Assembly: GCA_004554385.1 (NCBI GenBank)
Contig: SFMO01000202.1
Span: 1-47,870, forward strand
DNA: 47,870 nucleotides
Origin: Ruminococcus flavefaciens
GTDB lineage: Bacteria > Bacillota > Clostridia > Oscillospirales > Ruminococcaceae
Direction: 5' to 3'
This document shows, piece after piece, positions 34,849 through 43,426 of the stretch. The notes beneath the pieces are model-generated. The model saw only the letters and a program-made list of their open reading frames with translations. It had not been told where the DNA came from and searched no databases. A program made the translations under genes and the position numbers. Each line of letters begins with the position of its first letter. Position 1 is the first letter of the stretch.

Positions 34849-35202
34849 TTAAAGAGCAGCCTTTGCCTTATCAGCAATAGCTGTGAAACCTGCTGCATCG
34901 TTGATAGCGATCTCAGAGAGCATCTTTCTGTTGAGAGAAATGCCAGCCTTCTTGCAGCCGTTCATGAATGTTGAGTAGTTCATGCCGTTGAGCTTAGCAG
35001 CAGCTGAGATTCTTGTGATCCAGAGCTGTCTGAACTGTCTCTTCTTCTGCTTTCTTCCGATGTATGCATAGTTGCCTGACTTCATTACGGCCTGCTTAGC
35101 CATCTTGAAGTGCTTGCTCTTTGCGCCCCAGTAGCCCTTAGCAAGCTTTAAAGTCTTGTTTCTTCTCTTACGAGTCATCATTGCACCTTTAATACGTGCC
35201 AT
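34849..35202 (-). CDS. rplT: 50S ribosomal protein L20
   Basis: The 117-residue length and start MARIKGAMMTRKRRNKTLKL are standard for L20, which binds 23S rRNA early in assembly. The basic N-terminal arm and globular C-terminus with AKLNGMNYSTFMNG are clear. L20 represses this operon by binding the infC leader in other Firmicutes. It is the last gene of the operon. Confidence 0.98.
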   Translation of the reverse strand: MARIKGAMMTRKRRNKTLKLAKGYWGAKSKHFKMAKQAVMKSGNYAYIGRKQKKRQFRQLWITRISAAAKLNGMNYSTFMNGCKKAGISLNRKMLSEIAINDAAGFTAIADKAKAAL

Positions 35203-35271
35203 AGTCTTTTACCTCCAAAATTAAAATTACGGGAATTAGCTCAAAACTTTGCGGAATGCTCTCCGCTCAGA

Positions 35272-35475
35272 TTACATATAAGGAACGAGCTTCTTGATTG
35301 TAGGTGCATTTGTGCAGTCAGCAACACCTGCGTTACGAGCGATTCTCTTGCGCTTTGTATCCTTCTGAGTAAGTCTGTGTCTCTTGTTGGTGTGCTGGTA
35401 CTTTACCTTACCGCTTCCTGTAATCTTAAAACGCTTCTTAGCGCCCGAATGAGTTTTAACCTTTACCTTTGCCAT
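35272..35475 (-). CDS. rpmI: 50S ribosomal protein L35
   Basis: A 67-residue basic protein, starting MAKVKVKTHSGAKKRFKITG and containing KRHRLTQKDTKRKR, standard for L35. It lies 13 bases after infC and 69 bases ahead of rplT. Confidence 0.97.
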   Translation of the reverse strand: MAKVKVKTHSGAKKRFKITGSGKVKYQHTNKRHRLTQKDTKRKRIARNAGVADCTNAPTIKKLVPYM

Positions 35476-35488
35476 TATATTATCCTCC

Positions 35489-36007
35489 TTACTTAGCGGC
35501 CTTCGGGGAAACGAACATTACTATGCTGCGTCCCTCCATTTTAGCCGGCTTATCCACAGTGCCTGCCGCAGAAACTGCTTCCTTGAAACGATCAAGAAGT
35601 TCGTTGCCAAGTTCGGGATGTGCAATAGCTCTTTTACGGAATCTGACTGATACCTTGAGCTTGTCGCCGCCCTCTAAAAATTTGACAGCCTGATTCACCT
35701 TCGTTTCAAAATCGTGAGTGTCGATGGTGGAGAACATTCTGATCTCCTTGATAGAAACGACCTTCTGATTTTTTCTTGCTTCCTTCTCACGCTTAGCCTG
35801 CTCGAAGCAATACTTACCGTAGTCCATGATTCGGCATACGGGTGGTGTTGCCTGCGGAGCGATCTTTACGAGATCCAGATCCTGATCGAAGGCTATCTGC
35901 TGAGCCTCTTTGGCGGACAATACGCCGAGCTTTTTTCCGTCAGCGTCGATTACGAGAATTTCCTTGTCTCTTATCTCTTCGTTGATCTGCAGTTCCTGTT
36001 TGCTAAT
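35489..36007 (-). CDS. infC: Translation initiation factor IF-3, probable ATT start
   Basis: IF-3 keeps ribosomal subunits apart and checks the start codon. The N domain (up to GKYCFEQAKREKEARK) and C domain (KEIRMFSTIDTHDFETK to the end) are typical. No ATG or GTG fits near the ribosome-binding site GGAGGTG (36021-36015). An ATT at 36007 is seven bases behind it; a TTG at 36013 is only one base away. An ATT start is established for infC in E. coli and Geobacillus, where IF-3 limits its own synthesis. I chose ATT; if TTG is used, two residues are added. Confidence 0.95.
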   Translation of the reverse strand: MSKQELQINEEIRDKEILVIDADGKKLGVLSAKEAQQIAFDQDLDLVKIAPQATPPVCRIMDYGKYCFEQAKREKEARKNQKVVSIKEIRMFSTIDTHDFETKVNQAVKFLEGGDKLKVSVRFRKRAIAHPELGNELLDRFKEAVSAAGTVDKPAKMEGRSIVMFVSPKAAK

Positions 36008-36035
36008 AGTCAAGCACCTCCAAGCAATATAATTT

Positions 36036-36183
36036 AAAAACAAAAATGAGTGCAGAAATTATCCGCACTCACCAATACACACTGATATATCATGGCTGCC
36101 GCAAGAACAGCTCGATAAACCGATACATATTGACCGTTTCAGCACAGCCTGACGGTGAGAACGCATAGTTCTGCTTTGTTTAC
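36036..36183 (-). ncRNA. infC leader with attenuator hairpin (L20-leader type)
   Basis: The transcript leader runs from about 36183 to the infC start. Its 3' part holds TGAGTGC paired with GCACTCA (36071-36047) followed by TTTTTGTTTTT, an intrinsic terminator in front of infC. Upstream lie further short stems (AGAAC/GTTCT around 36160, CCGTC.. GACGG-like elements). This layout matches autoregulated leaders of the infC-rpmI-rplT operon, where L20 favours termination. The exact antiterminator pairing is not established here. Confidence 0.65.
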
Positions 36184-36189
36184 TCAAAT

Positions 36190-36218
36190 ATTATATACCC
36201 ATTTTCTGTAATTGTCAA
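36190..36218 (-). promoter_or_regulatory. Consensus promoter of the infC operon
   Basis: TTGACA (36218-36213), 17 bases, TATAAT (36195-36190) on the minus strand, a full match. It overlaps the region just after the spoIIR stop at 36242, where no terminator is seen. Confidence 0.85.
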
Positions 36219-36241
36219 GCAGTCTGCATATTTTTGTCATT

Positions 36242-36883
36242 TTATACATCTTTTTCTTTCACAGCACTTTTTATTTTGTCCCAAATTGCAAATCTCACCT
36301 TATATTTTCTCGGTTTCCGAAGCATATCAAGCTCTTTTTCATCAAAAAAGCTTTCTTCAGCAGTCTTATCATCCGTAACTGTTCCTTCTTCATTATCTGA
36401 TTCACATACTGCAGGCAGACACAGCGGCGGATACATTACGCACCACCAGTTATGTCCCTCCGCCTTTCCTAATTTTATACGCAGAGCTTTGTACCTTCCT
36501 GACGGCATAGTTATATCTCCGTATGTCCTGTCGTCAAAGTCCACATCTGCAAGTTCTGCCGTTACGTCATCAGTGCAGCCATTCTCACGCAGTACCGCCT
36601 CAGCTATATCCGCAATATCATTCAATCTGTCCTCAGCGATTTCTTCAGCTTCAGCAAGTCCATCTGCAGCTTCAAATATACCGCATCTCAGAAGTTCGTC
36701 ACGGACCTTCAGCTTCAGCTCCTGGTCCAATTCACTGTCGGAATTTGCAAGTATATGAAGGCGGAGCACACTCCCACGAAGCTCGTCAAGCTTCATCCCG
36801 TCACATATTAAACTGCCCGCATTTGAAATAAGTATCGCCAGTGCAAGTCCGGCTGCCATTATAATCTCTGTTGACCTTCTCAT
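36242..36883 (-). CDS. spoIIR: Stage II sporulation protein R
   Basis: SpoIIR is the forespore-secreted signal that activates SpoIIGA, which cleaves pro-sigma-E. The 213 residues include a hydrophobic N-terminal segment (about 8-25), LRLHILANSDSELDQELKLK and NWWCVMYPPLC, all hallmarks of the family. The start at 36883 has GAGGTGA ahead. It lies 41 bases after an FtsH-like protease gene, probably in the same transcript. Ruminococcus species are commonly described as non-spore-forming, so the gene is of interest. Confidence 0.9.
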   Translation of the reverse strand: MRRSTEIIMAAGLALAILISNAGSLICDGMKLDELRGSVLRLHILANSDSELDQELKLKVRDELLRCGIFEAADGLAEAEEIAEDRLNDIADIAEAVLRENGCTDDVTAELADVDFDDRTYGDITMPSGRYKALRIKLGKAEGHNWWCVMYPPLCLPAVCESDNEEGTVTDDKTAEESFFDEKELDMLRKPRKYKVRFAIWDKIKSAVKEKDV

Positions 36884-36924
36884 AAAAATCACCTCAGCGG
36901 ATAGCATTGGCATATTTTTATGGT

Positions 36925-38367
36925 TTATGCAGCAGGAGCTGTTTTTCTTCCAAGTATTTCCATGAACTCATTGCCTGTTATCGTCTCTCTTTCAATCAGG
37001 AAGGCCGCAAGCTCGTGCAGCTTTTCTTTATTCTCCGTAAGTATACTCATTGCTTTTTTATGAGCACTCTTTATAATACATCTTATCTCTTCATCCACCT
37101 TCGCCGCCGTTTCATCCGAACACATCAAAAAGGCCTCTCCGCCAAGATACCTGTTACCGGCTTTTTCAAGTGACATCATGTCAAAGCTTTCGCTCATTCC
37201 GTATCTCGTGACCATTGCACGTGCAAGCTTTGTTGCCTGCTCAATGTCATTAGCTGCACCTGTAGTGCAGGTGCCGAATACAAGCTCCTCTGCCGAACGT
37301 CCTCCTGTAAGCACCGCAATTTTCGCCAGAGCTTCTTCCTTTGAGACAAGAAAGCGCTCATTTTCATCTATCTGCATGGTATAGCCGAGCGCTCCTGTGG
37401 TTCTGGGGATTATTGTTATCTTATGTACGGGAGCGCTTTCCTGCTGCATTGCCGCCACAAGCGCATGCCCTATTTCGTGATAGGCTATTATCTCCTTTTC
37501 CTTCTGAGAGATAACAGCATTCTTCCTCTGATAGCCTGCTATCACTACCTCGATACTTTCCTCTATATCGGTATTTGTAACAGCTATCCTGCCGTTTCTT
37601 ACTGCCGTTAGTGCGGCTTCATTTATAATATTTGCCAGCTCAGCCCCCGACGCCCCTGCCGTAGCTCGTGCAGCAGCCTTGAAATCAATATCCCCGCTAA
37701 GACGGACTCCTGCACCGTGTACCCGTAAAATAGCCTCTCTGCCTGCAAGATCAGGGAGCTCCACGGGGATCCGCCTGTCAAATCTTCCCGGACGAAGAAG
37801 AGCAGGATCAAGTGATTCGGGACGATTTGTAGCCGCAAGTATGACCACGCCATTTTTGCCGTCAAAGCCATCCATTTCAGAAAGGAGCTGATTCAGAGTC
37901 TGTTCACGCTCATCGCTGCTGCCTGACTGTCCTTCACGCTTCTTGCCAATAGTGTCAATTTCATCTATAAATACGATGCACGGTGCCTTCTCAGCAGCCT
38001 GTCTGAACAGCTCCCTTACCTTCGCAGCTCCCACACCGACGAACATCTCCACGAATTCAGAACCCGAGATAGAAAAAAACGGCACATCCGCCTCTCCTGC
38101 TACCGCTTTGGCAAGCAGCGTTTTTCCCGTTCCCGGAGGTCCAACAAGAAGCACTCCCTTTGGCAGCAAGGCACCAATTTCAGCATATTTGCCGGGAGAA
38201 TGAAGAAAGTCAACAATCTCGGCAAGAGCTTCCTTTTCCTCATCCTGTCCAGCAACGTCTGCAAAGGTCTTACCCGTCTGCGCCTTAACATAGACTCTTG
38301 CATTGCTCCTGCCGAAAGTCATTGCATTACCGAACCCTTTGAAAAGGCCGTACCTTTTGTTTTTCAT
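36925..38367 (-). CDS. FtsH-type AAA+ zinc protease lacking the membrane anchor
   Basis: A 480-residue protein with complete FtsH AAA+ and peptidase domains: GPPGTGKT (Walker A), CIVFIDEIDTIG (Walker B), the second region of homology ALLRPGRFDRR, zinc site HEIGH and Asp in GAANDIEQATKLARAM. Ordinary FtsH has two membrane helices and a periplasmic domain ahead of the AAA module. Here only about 30 basic residues precede ARVYVKAQTGKTFADVAG, with no hydrophobic segment. The start at 38367 has AAAGGAGATGA and a promoter upstream, so the short N-terminus seems real. It is probably soluble or attached through a partner. It shares a transcript with spoIIR. Confidence 0.88.
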   Translation of the reverse strand: MKNKRYGLFKGFGNAMTFGRSNARVYVKAQTGKTFADVAGQDEEKEALAEIVDFLHSPGKYAEIGALLPKGVLLVGPPGTGKTLLAKAVAGEADVPFFSISGSEFVEMFVGVGAAKVRELFRQAAEKAPCIVFIDEIDTIGKKREGQSGSSDEREQTLNQLLSEMDGFDGKNGVVILAATNRPESLDPALLRPGRFDRRIPVELPDLAGREAILRVHGAGVRLSGDIDFKAAARATAGASGAELANIINEAALTAVRNGRIAVTNTDIEESIEVVIAGYQRKNAVISQKEKEIIAYHEIGHALVAAMQQESAPVHKITIIPRTTGALGYTMQIDENERFLVSKEEALAKIAVLTGGRSAEELVFGTCTTGAANDIEQATKLARAMVTRYGMSESFDMMSLEKAGNRYLGGEAFLMCSDETAAKVDEEIRCIIKSAHKKAMSILTENKEKLHELAAFLIERETITGNEFMEILGRKTAPAA

Positions 38368-38399
38368 GTATGCTCATCTCCTTTATGTAGTACGATGAA

Positions 38400-38428
38400 A
38401 TTATAGCATACACACACTTCAAAAACAA
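38400..38428 (-). promoter_or_regulatory. Promoter of the ftsH-like/spoIIR unit
   Basis: TTGTTT (38428-38423), 17 bases, TATAAT (38405-38400) on the minus strand. The leader is about 25 bases and ends at a good ribosome-binding site, supporting the short FtsH N-terminus. Confidence 0.65.
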
Positions 38429-38445
38429 CAAGTAAATATTGGCAT

Positions 38446-38472
38446 AAAAAAGCTGCACTTTTCAGTGCAGCT
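38446..38472 (-). terminator. Rho-independent terminator of the GH26-GH9 operon
   Basis: AGCTGCACT and AGTGCAGCT (38451-38459 and 38464-38472) pair perfectly around a four-base loop; at least five Ts follow on the minus strand. It begins 11 bases past the GH9 stop. Confidence 0.9.
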
Positions 38473-38482
38473 TTCTTTACTG

Positions 38483-41188
38483 TTAAAGAGACTTTACCTT
38501 GCCAAGAAGGAATTCCTGGATAGTAAGCGCATCATTTGATGTAACGCCCTTTACCTTTGTATCAACATCAGCATTTGCTGAGCCCTGTTCAGTAAGGCAC
38601 TTCTTGTCAGAACCGCCGATACCGTACTTGTTCGGGTTTGCAAGTGACTGCATGATAAGAACAACGTCAGACATATCTACCTGTCCGTCGCAGTTAGCAT
38701 CGCCTGCCTTAGTTACCTTTACAGCACCATTTGTTTCGCCGCTGGCAGTAGTAGTAACTGTAGTAGGACCTGCTATAACTGAAGTAGTTTTTGTTGCGGT
38801 AGTTGTCTTGGTTGTAGTTGTTGTCTTTGGCTTGGTTGTAGTTGTGGTCTTTGCATCTTCCTTAGGTGCAGGAGTTGAACCGTCAGGCTCAATACCGCCA
38901 ACAAGTACGCCATTGTCATAAACACAGATGTGATCTGTACGTGTCTCAGGCGGATCGTCAACAGCGAAAAAGTCCTCGCTCTTGCCTATCTTAAGACCAT
39001 CATAGCTCCAGTCGTTTGTAGGATCCCATGTGTCGCCATAGTACATACCGAGGTCGAACTGATACTTCTTACCTGAGTTTGCAACAACATAGCCGTCCCA
39101 TGTGATCTCAACATAGTATGTATCTGCTGTATTGTCATACTTGAAAGGACCTGTGAGAACGCCGTTAGCGCCTTCACCGTCTTCTGTAAATGCCTGATCG
39201 TAAAGCTCACGAACCTCTCCGAGTCCGTCGATGCCCTTTGCCATTTCCTTTATATTGAAGAAATAGCGTACTGAAATGTTCTTGGAAGGCTTGCTTTCGC
39301 CTGTGAGGACCTTGAATGATACCTGTGTAGTTCCTGAGCCGTCACCGTTGAGGTTTGGCTTGTCAACACCGCATGCCTCGATCCAGTAGCCGCTTCCGCC
39401 GCCTTCTCCGCCTGCGCCGCCGCCGTAAACTCTCTTCTCGTCCTCAGGAGGGAAGTTTGGAGTTACAGCCATTTCAGGTGTGCCGTAGATAGCATAAAGG
39501 CCTGCTGATGCACCGGGGAGACAAGCGTTATAGTCGATTGTAACCTCATTCTCTACCCAGTCATTTGTGCTGTCGCTGTGGCCGTCGCTTCCGTCAGGAC
39601 CGCCTGCAAGGGCACCCCAGAGGATATGCTTCTGCTCACGTGGATCCTCAGCCATAAGGAGGCCTGAAGCTGCACGGTGGTGAGGATTCTTTACAGCGTT
39701 GTCATTATAACCAACGATGAATGCTCTCGGACCGTGTGTTCCGTTTCTGCCAGCAAGAACAGTCTGCTTTGAATTTTCTTTATACTTTACATCATTAACG
39801 CCAAGAACGTAATCCATCTGCTTCTTTGCCCATTCGCTCCACTCGCTTGGCTTGCCGTTGTTCTTGTACTTATCGTAAACAAGGCAGATCATCTGCATAG
39901 CAGTGTTGTAACGGCAGCTGCCCCACTGGTTGAGGTAAGCAAAGCCGCCCTTAGTTTCGAGCTGCTTCCATGTCTTGAGGCACTTTCCTACACAATCATC
40001 GTCCCAGAAGTCCTTGAATACATACTGGTTCTTGCCCTGTGCGTCTCTGATCTTCTGAACAAGATCAAGGTCAGGATGCTCCTGATTGATAGCAGCCCAC
40101 ATAACGCCTGCGCCGCTCCACATATCGTTCCAGCAGTAGCACCAGCCCGAAGGAGCATAGTAATCGAATATCTTGACAGCATAATCAAATGACTTCTCGT
40201 CACCTGTTGCAAGGTACATCCATGCAGAAGCCCAGCAGTAGTCATCTTCCCACTTTGTTGAGCCGTAGAATGCCCCCGGTCCGTCTGCATTATCTGAAAG
40301 GAGCTTGGTAGAATCACCGATCTTTTCGATAGAATCATTGGTGAAGTCCCAGAGAGCCTTTGCGTATTTCAGTGATTTTGCTGCATACTCCTCATCTGTA
40401 TCCTTAAAGTTGAGGTAGTTGATAGCGAGTGCTGCACAAGCGGATACAGCGTAATCGATCTGAGGCTTGTCAGCTGTAAGGAAGAATGCAGGACGGGGCA
40501 TAGTATCGACCTCTGGGCTGTTCCAGATAGCGTGGTCAATATTACCGTCGCCTACCTGATAGCAGTGAGCAACTACCTTTCCGTCGTCATCGAGGAAAGT
40601 ACACTTCATGAGATAATCATTGAAATGACGGAGAATAGTCTCCATATGGTCGTCCTGCTCAAGCTTCTTGAACACGTCACGGAACTCATAGTAATCCCAG
40701 CCCAGTGTAGCTGCGGAATAGTTCTCAGGCATACCGAACTCAACGTGGTCGCCCGCATCGTGGAAACCGCCTGCAACGTCGATAGTGCCGTCGCCGTCAG
40801 GATCGAGAACGTCCTTGTATTTTTCCATAAACGCAGCAGAAAGGTTTGTACCGCCCTTGCTCTGCTTGTTTGTCTGCTTGTCCCATGGGATCATAGGAAC
40901 ATGAGCGTCATATGTATGACAGTTTCCGCGCCATGAAAGACGTGTGTCCTGATCAACAGTATCACCACACATATTAGCGTCATAGAAATAGAGCGAGTAC
41001 TGAAGTGCACGGGCATAGTCAACATCAAGACCCGAGTCCTGTACTATCTCGCTTATAGGAGCGCAGAACTGCTGCTCCACGGCAGTGTCGGCATCTGCAG
41101 CATGTATAGGCGCCGCTGCCGCACACATTGATGATGCCGCAGTAACGATACTGAGTACCGCTGCGGTCAGTTTTTTGTGATTCATCAT
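38483..41188 (-). CDS. Secreted GH9 cellulase with CBM3-like module and dockerin
   Basis: A 901-residue exported cellulase. The signal peptide (about 1-31) leads to a GH9 domain (about 55-595): the catalytic base motif HDAGDHVEF with Asp144 and Asp147, HHRAASG with the conserved His, and the acid Glu in WVENEVTIDYNA. A CBM3c-like module follows (about 610-765, starting GYWIEACGVDKPN), as in processive endoglucanases. A long Thr-rich linker (about 785-825) leads to the dockerin (about 829-901), with loops in GDANCDGQVDMSD and NADVDTKVKGVTSND. The second calcium loop has one residue more than the standard twelve. The start is ATGATG at 41188/41185 after GGGAGG. It lies 38 bases behind the GH26 gene, so both are one operon. 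Confidence 0.93.
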   Translation of the reverse strand: MMNHKKLTAAVLSIVTAASSMCAAAAPIHAADADTAVEQQFCAPISEIVQDSGLDVDYARALQYSLYFYDANMCGDTVDQDTRLSWRGNCHTYDAHVPMIPWDKQTNKQSKGGTNLSAAFMEKYKDVLDPDGDGTIDVAGGFHDAGDHVEFGMPENYSAATLGWDYYEFRDVFKKLEQDDHMETILRHFNDYLMKCTFLDDDGKVVAHCYQVGDGNIDHAIWNSPEVDTMPRPAFFLTADKPQIDYAVSACAALAINYLNFKDTDEEYAAKSLKYAKALWDFTNDSIEKIGDSTKLLSDNADGPGAFYGSTKWEDDYCWASAWMYLATGDEKSFDYAVKIFDYYAPSGWCYCWNDMWSGAGVMWAAINQEHPDLDLVQKIRDAQGKNQYVFKDFWDDDCVGKCLKTWKQLETKGGFAYLNQWGSCRYNTAMQMICLVYDKYKNNGKPSEWSEWAKKQMDYVLGVNDVKYKENSKQTVLAGRNGTHGPRAFIVGYNDNAVKNPHHRAASGLLMAEDPREQKHILWGALAGGPDGSDGHSDSTNDWVENEVTIDYNACLPGASAGLYAIYGTPEMAVTPNFPPEDEKRVYGGGAGGEGGGSGYWIEACGVDKPNLNGDGSGTTQVSFKVLTGESKPSKNISVRYFFNIKEMAKGIDGLGEVRELYDQAFTEDGEGANGVLTGPFKYDNTADTYYVEITWDGYVVANSGKKYQFDLGMYYGDTWDPTNDWSYDGLKIGKSEDFFAVDDPPETRTDHICVYDNGVLVGGIEPDGSTPAPKEDAKTTTTTKPKTTTTTKTTTATKTTSVIAGPTTVTTTASGETNGAVKVTKAGDANCDGQVDMSDVVLIMQSLANPNKYGIGGSDKKCLTEQGSANADVDTKVKGVTSNDALTIQEFLLGKVKSL

Positions 41189-41226
41189 AATTCCTCCCTT
41201 TTAAAAATGTGAATCAATTTTTTTAT

Positions 41227-43230
41227 TTATTTGTCCCACTTTGAAAGACCGAGGAGATGCTTCTGTATCTCCAGAGCGTCATTTGAAGTGAGTCCTTTGC
41301 TTGATGTATCCACATCGGCATTATCAGCGCCCTGCACTGTTATGTGCTTGGCGTCGGAGCCGCTTGTGCCGTATTTATTCGGGTTTGCCAGAGACTGCAT
41401 TACGAGCACCACGTCAGACATATCAACGGTACCGTCGCAGTTTGCATCGCCCTTTACCTTCTTGCCTTCGGTAGGCTTTACTGTTGTAGCGGAAGTCTTT
41501 GAAGGAGTTGAAGCAGTCGGCTGAGCAGTTGTTGTGGTAGATTTTGCAGAAGTTGTACTACTGACAGGCTTGACAGTTGTGGTCGATGTAGTTGTCGTAA
41601 CAGCAGGCTTTGTTGTGGTGCCTGTTGCAACTGTCTCACCGCCGCCGCTTATGGGGTATTTCTTAAGGTCAGGAAGCTCATCAAGAGTAATGCAGTATTC
41701 ACTGTTGTAGATCTCGATAAGATTGTCAACAGGATTATTCTGCTCGCTCGTGAGGTAATTCATGTACCATGGGCAGAAATACAGCCAGCCCGCCTTGTCA
41801 TTTACAAGGTTTTCAAGTGACGGTATGGAATCGTTTTCAGACATTGTTACCATTTTCTGACAGTCGGTTATCTGCACCATGCTGTAGAACGTAGATGATA
41901 TGGAGCTGAGATTTGCAATGCCGTCGGCGCAGTTGTACTTGTCGCAGCCTAAGATATCAACAACATCATCGCCCGGATACCAGTCCTTTGCAGCAGGTGA
42001 AGTGGAGCTTGTCCAGACCCATATTATATTGTCCAGACCATACTCGTTTGTAAGCTTGTCATAGAGAAGACGGTAGAGCTTCTTGCAGGGCTCAGGGCCC
42101 TCAGCACCCCACCAGAACCATGCGCCCTCAGCCTCATGGAGCGGTCTGAAAAGAACAGGAACGTCGGCGTCCTTCAGCTTTTTGAACTCTCCTGCAATGA
42201 GCTCGATATCCTTCAATATTACCTCGTTTTCCCATGTGCCCTCTTCAAGAGCCTTGGAAATACTGAAGGTGGTATATTTGGGATTTGCCGACTTAACATA
42301 AAATGCAATATCGTCGCTTCCCTCTTCGCACGGCACGTTCCAGTGCCATGAAACGGTAGCGATGCCATGATACTTGTTCACCCACTCGATAACACGCTCG
42401 GGAGCATGGTCACGCCATTCGGAAGATGTATTGTATGCAAGGAAATCTATGCCGCGGATAGCAGGCTGCTTGCCTGTTTTATCGAGAATATACTCGAACT
42501 CCGCCTCATTGTCCTTGATGAACACATCGGGACTGTTCCACAGATTGTAGTTATGGTCGCCACAGTACTCCTGCTGACCTGAGATGATATGCTTGCCGTA
42601 AACGTCACAGAGATAGCTGTAAAGCCTCTTTGCGCTGTCTGACGCCTTCGGATTGCAGAGCTCTCTTGTAGGCGAGAGATTGGTGAGCTTTTCGGAAGCA
42701 GGCTTGAGTGTGAGATAGTCGAAGAAGGTATATCCCCAGTAAGCCTTGAGTTCAATGGTGTTTTTTCCCTTTTTGAGGTTTACAACACCGCCTGATGTCT
42801 CGGCGAACTTGTTGGTATAGGGACAGGTAAGCTCCCCCTGATTGACACCGTTAACGTTGAGGTACTGTACCTTCTTGTTCGGGTCACTCGGCTCACAGTA
42901 ACAGATCGTAAGCTCATAGAGACCATCATTCGGCACGTCCACTTCAACGCTGAGAGTAGTTCCCTTCTGGTCGAGGTAAGCAAAGCCCTTTCCCGAGTAT
43001 CCGCTGAGGTCGGTATCTTCGGGGAAGTCGCCAAGCTTCACATCTGAAACTCCGTTTGCGTGGATCTTTCCTCCACTTGTCTTGCCGTCCTCAAACTCAT
43101 ACTTGAGGACATTGTCGGCAGCCGACACTCTTCTGGGAGCTGCCGGTGCAGAGGGAAGGCTCATCGCCGCCGCAGCGATGACAGCGGCTGCTACAGTGCT
43201 CACAGACCGCTTTAATGTTTCTTTCTTCAA
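41227..43230 (-). CDS. Secreted GH26 mannanase with CBM35 and dockerin
   Basis: A 667-residue exported enzyme, probably an endo-beta-mannanase. A signal peptide (about 1-38), a CBM35-like module (about 41-178, EFEDGK near its start), and a GH26 domain (about 185-530) follow. The acid/base Glu366 is in FRPLHEAEGAWFWWG and the nucleophile Glu465 in VTMSENDS. A Thr/Ser-rich linker (about 545-600) leads to a dockerin (about 594-667) of the same class as the GH9 enzyme's, including the 13-residue second loop. The start codon is TTG at 43230 with GGAGG seven bases ahead. It is the first gene of a GH26-GH9 operon with its own promoter. Confidence 0.92.
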   Translation of the reverse strand: MKKETLKRSVSTVAAAVIAAAAMSLPSAPAAPRRVSAADNVLKYEFEDGKTSGGKIHANGVSDVKLGDFPEDTDLSGYSGKGFAYLDQKGTTLSVEVDVPNDGLYELTICYCEPSDPNKKVQYLNVNGVNQGELTCPYTNKFAETSGGVVNLKKGKNTIELKAYWGYTFFDYLTLKPASEKLTNLSPTRELCNPKASDSAKRLYSYLCDVYGKHIISGQQEYCGDHNYNLWNSPDVFIKDNEAEFEYILDKTGKQPAIRGIDFLAYNTSSEWRDHAPERVIEWVNKYHGIATVSWHWNVPCEEGSDDIAFYVKSANPKYTTFSISKALEEGTWENEVILKDIELIAGEFKKLKDADVPVLFRPLHEAEGAWFWWGAEGPEPCKKLYRLLYDKLTNEYGLDNIIWVWTSSTSPAAKDWYPGDDVVDILGCDKYNCADGIANLSSISSTFYSMVQITDCQKMVTMSENDSIPSLENLVNDKAGWLYFCPWYMNYLTSEQNNPVDNLIEIYNSEYCITLDELPDLKKYPISGGGETVATGTTTKPAVTTTTSTTTVKPVSSTTSAKSTTTTAQPTASTPSKTSATTVKPTEGKKVKGDANCDGTVDMSDVVLVMQSLANPNKYGTSGSDAKHITVQGADNADVDTSSKGLTSNDALEIQKHLLGLSKWDK

Positions 43231-43323
43231 TTTGATCCCTCCAGATCATTATATAATATTTATTAAACCGATAATTTAAGTGCCTAATCTTAATTACCGG
43301 ACTTAACGCATTATTACATATAT

Positions 43324-43352
43324 ATCATAGCATATTTTTACAGAAAAAGCAA
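43324..43352 (-). promoter_or_regulatory. Promoter of the GH26-GH9 operon
   Basis: TTGCTT (43352-43347), 17 bases, TATGAT (43329-43324) on the minus strand. The leader is about 85 bases and AT-rich; no clear operator is seen. Confidence 0.6.
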
Positions 43353-43426
43353 GGGATTTCTTCAAATACTCCTCAAAATGGTGAGTTTTGAAAAATCGCA
43401 ATTTATGGTCAGTTTACAGAACAGCG

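Noticed and set aside
38740..38870. Internal DNA repeats as a possible mobile element
   Set aside because: They encode the Thr-rich linker of the GH9 enzyme (tandem ACN codons), which is normal for cellulosomal enzymes.
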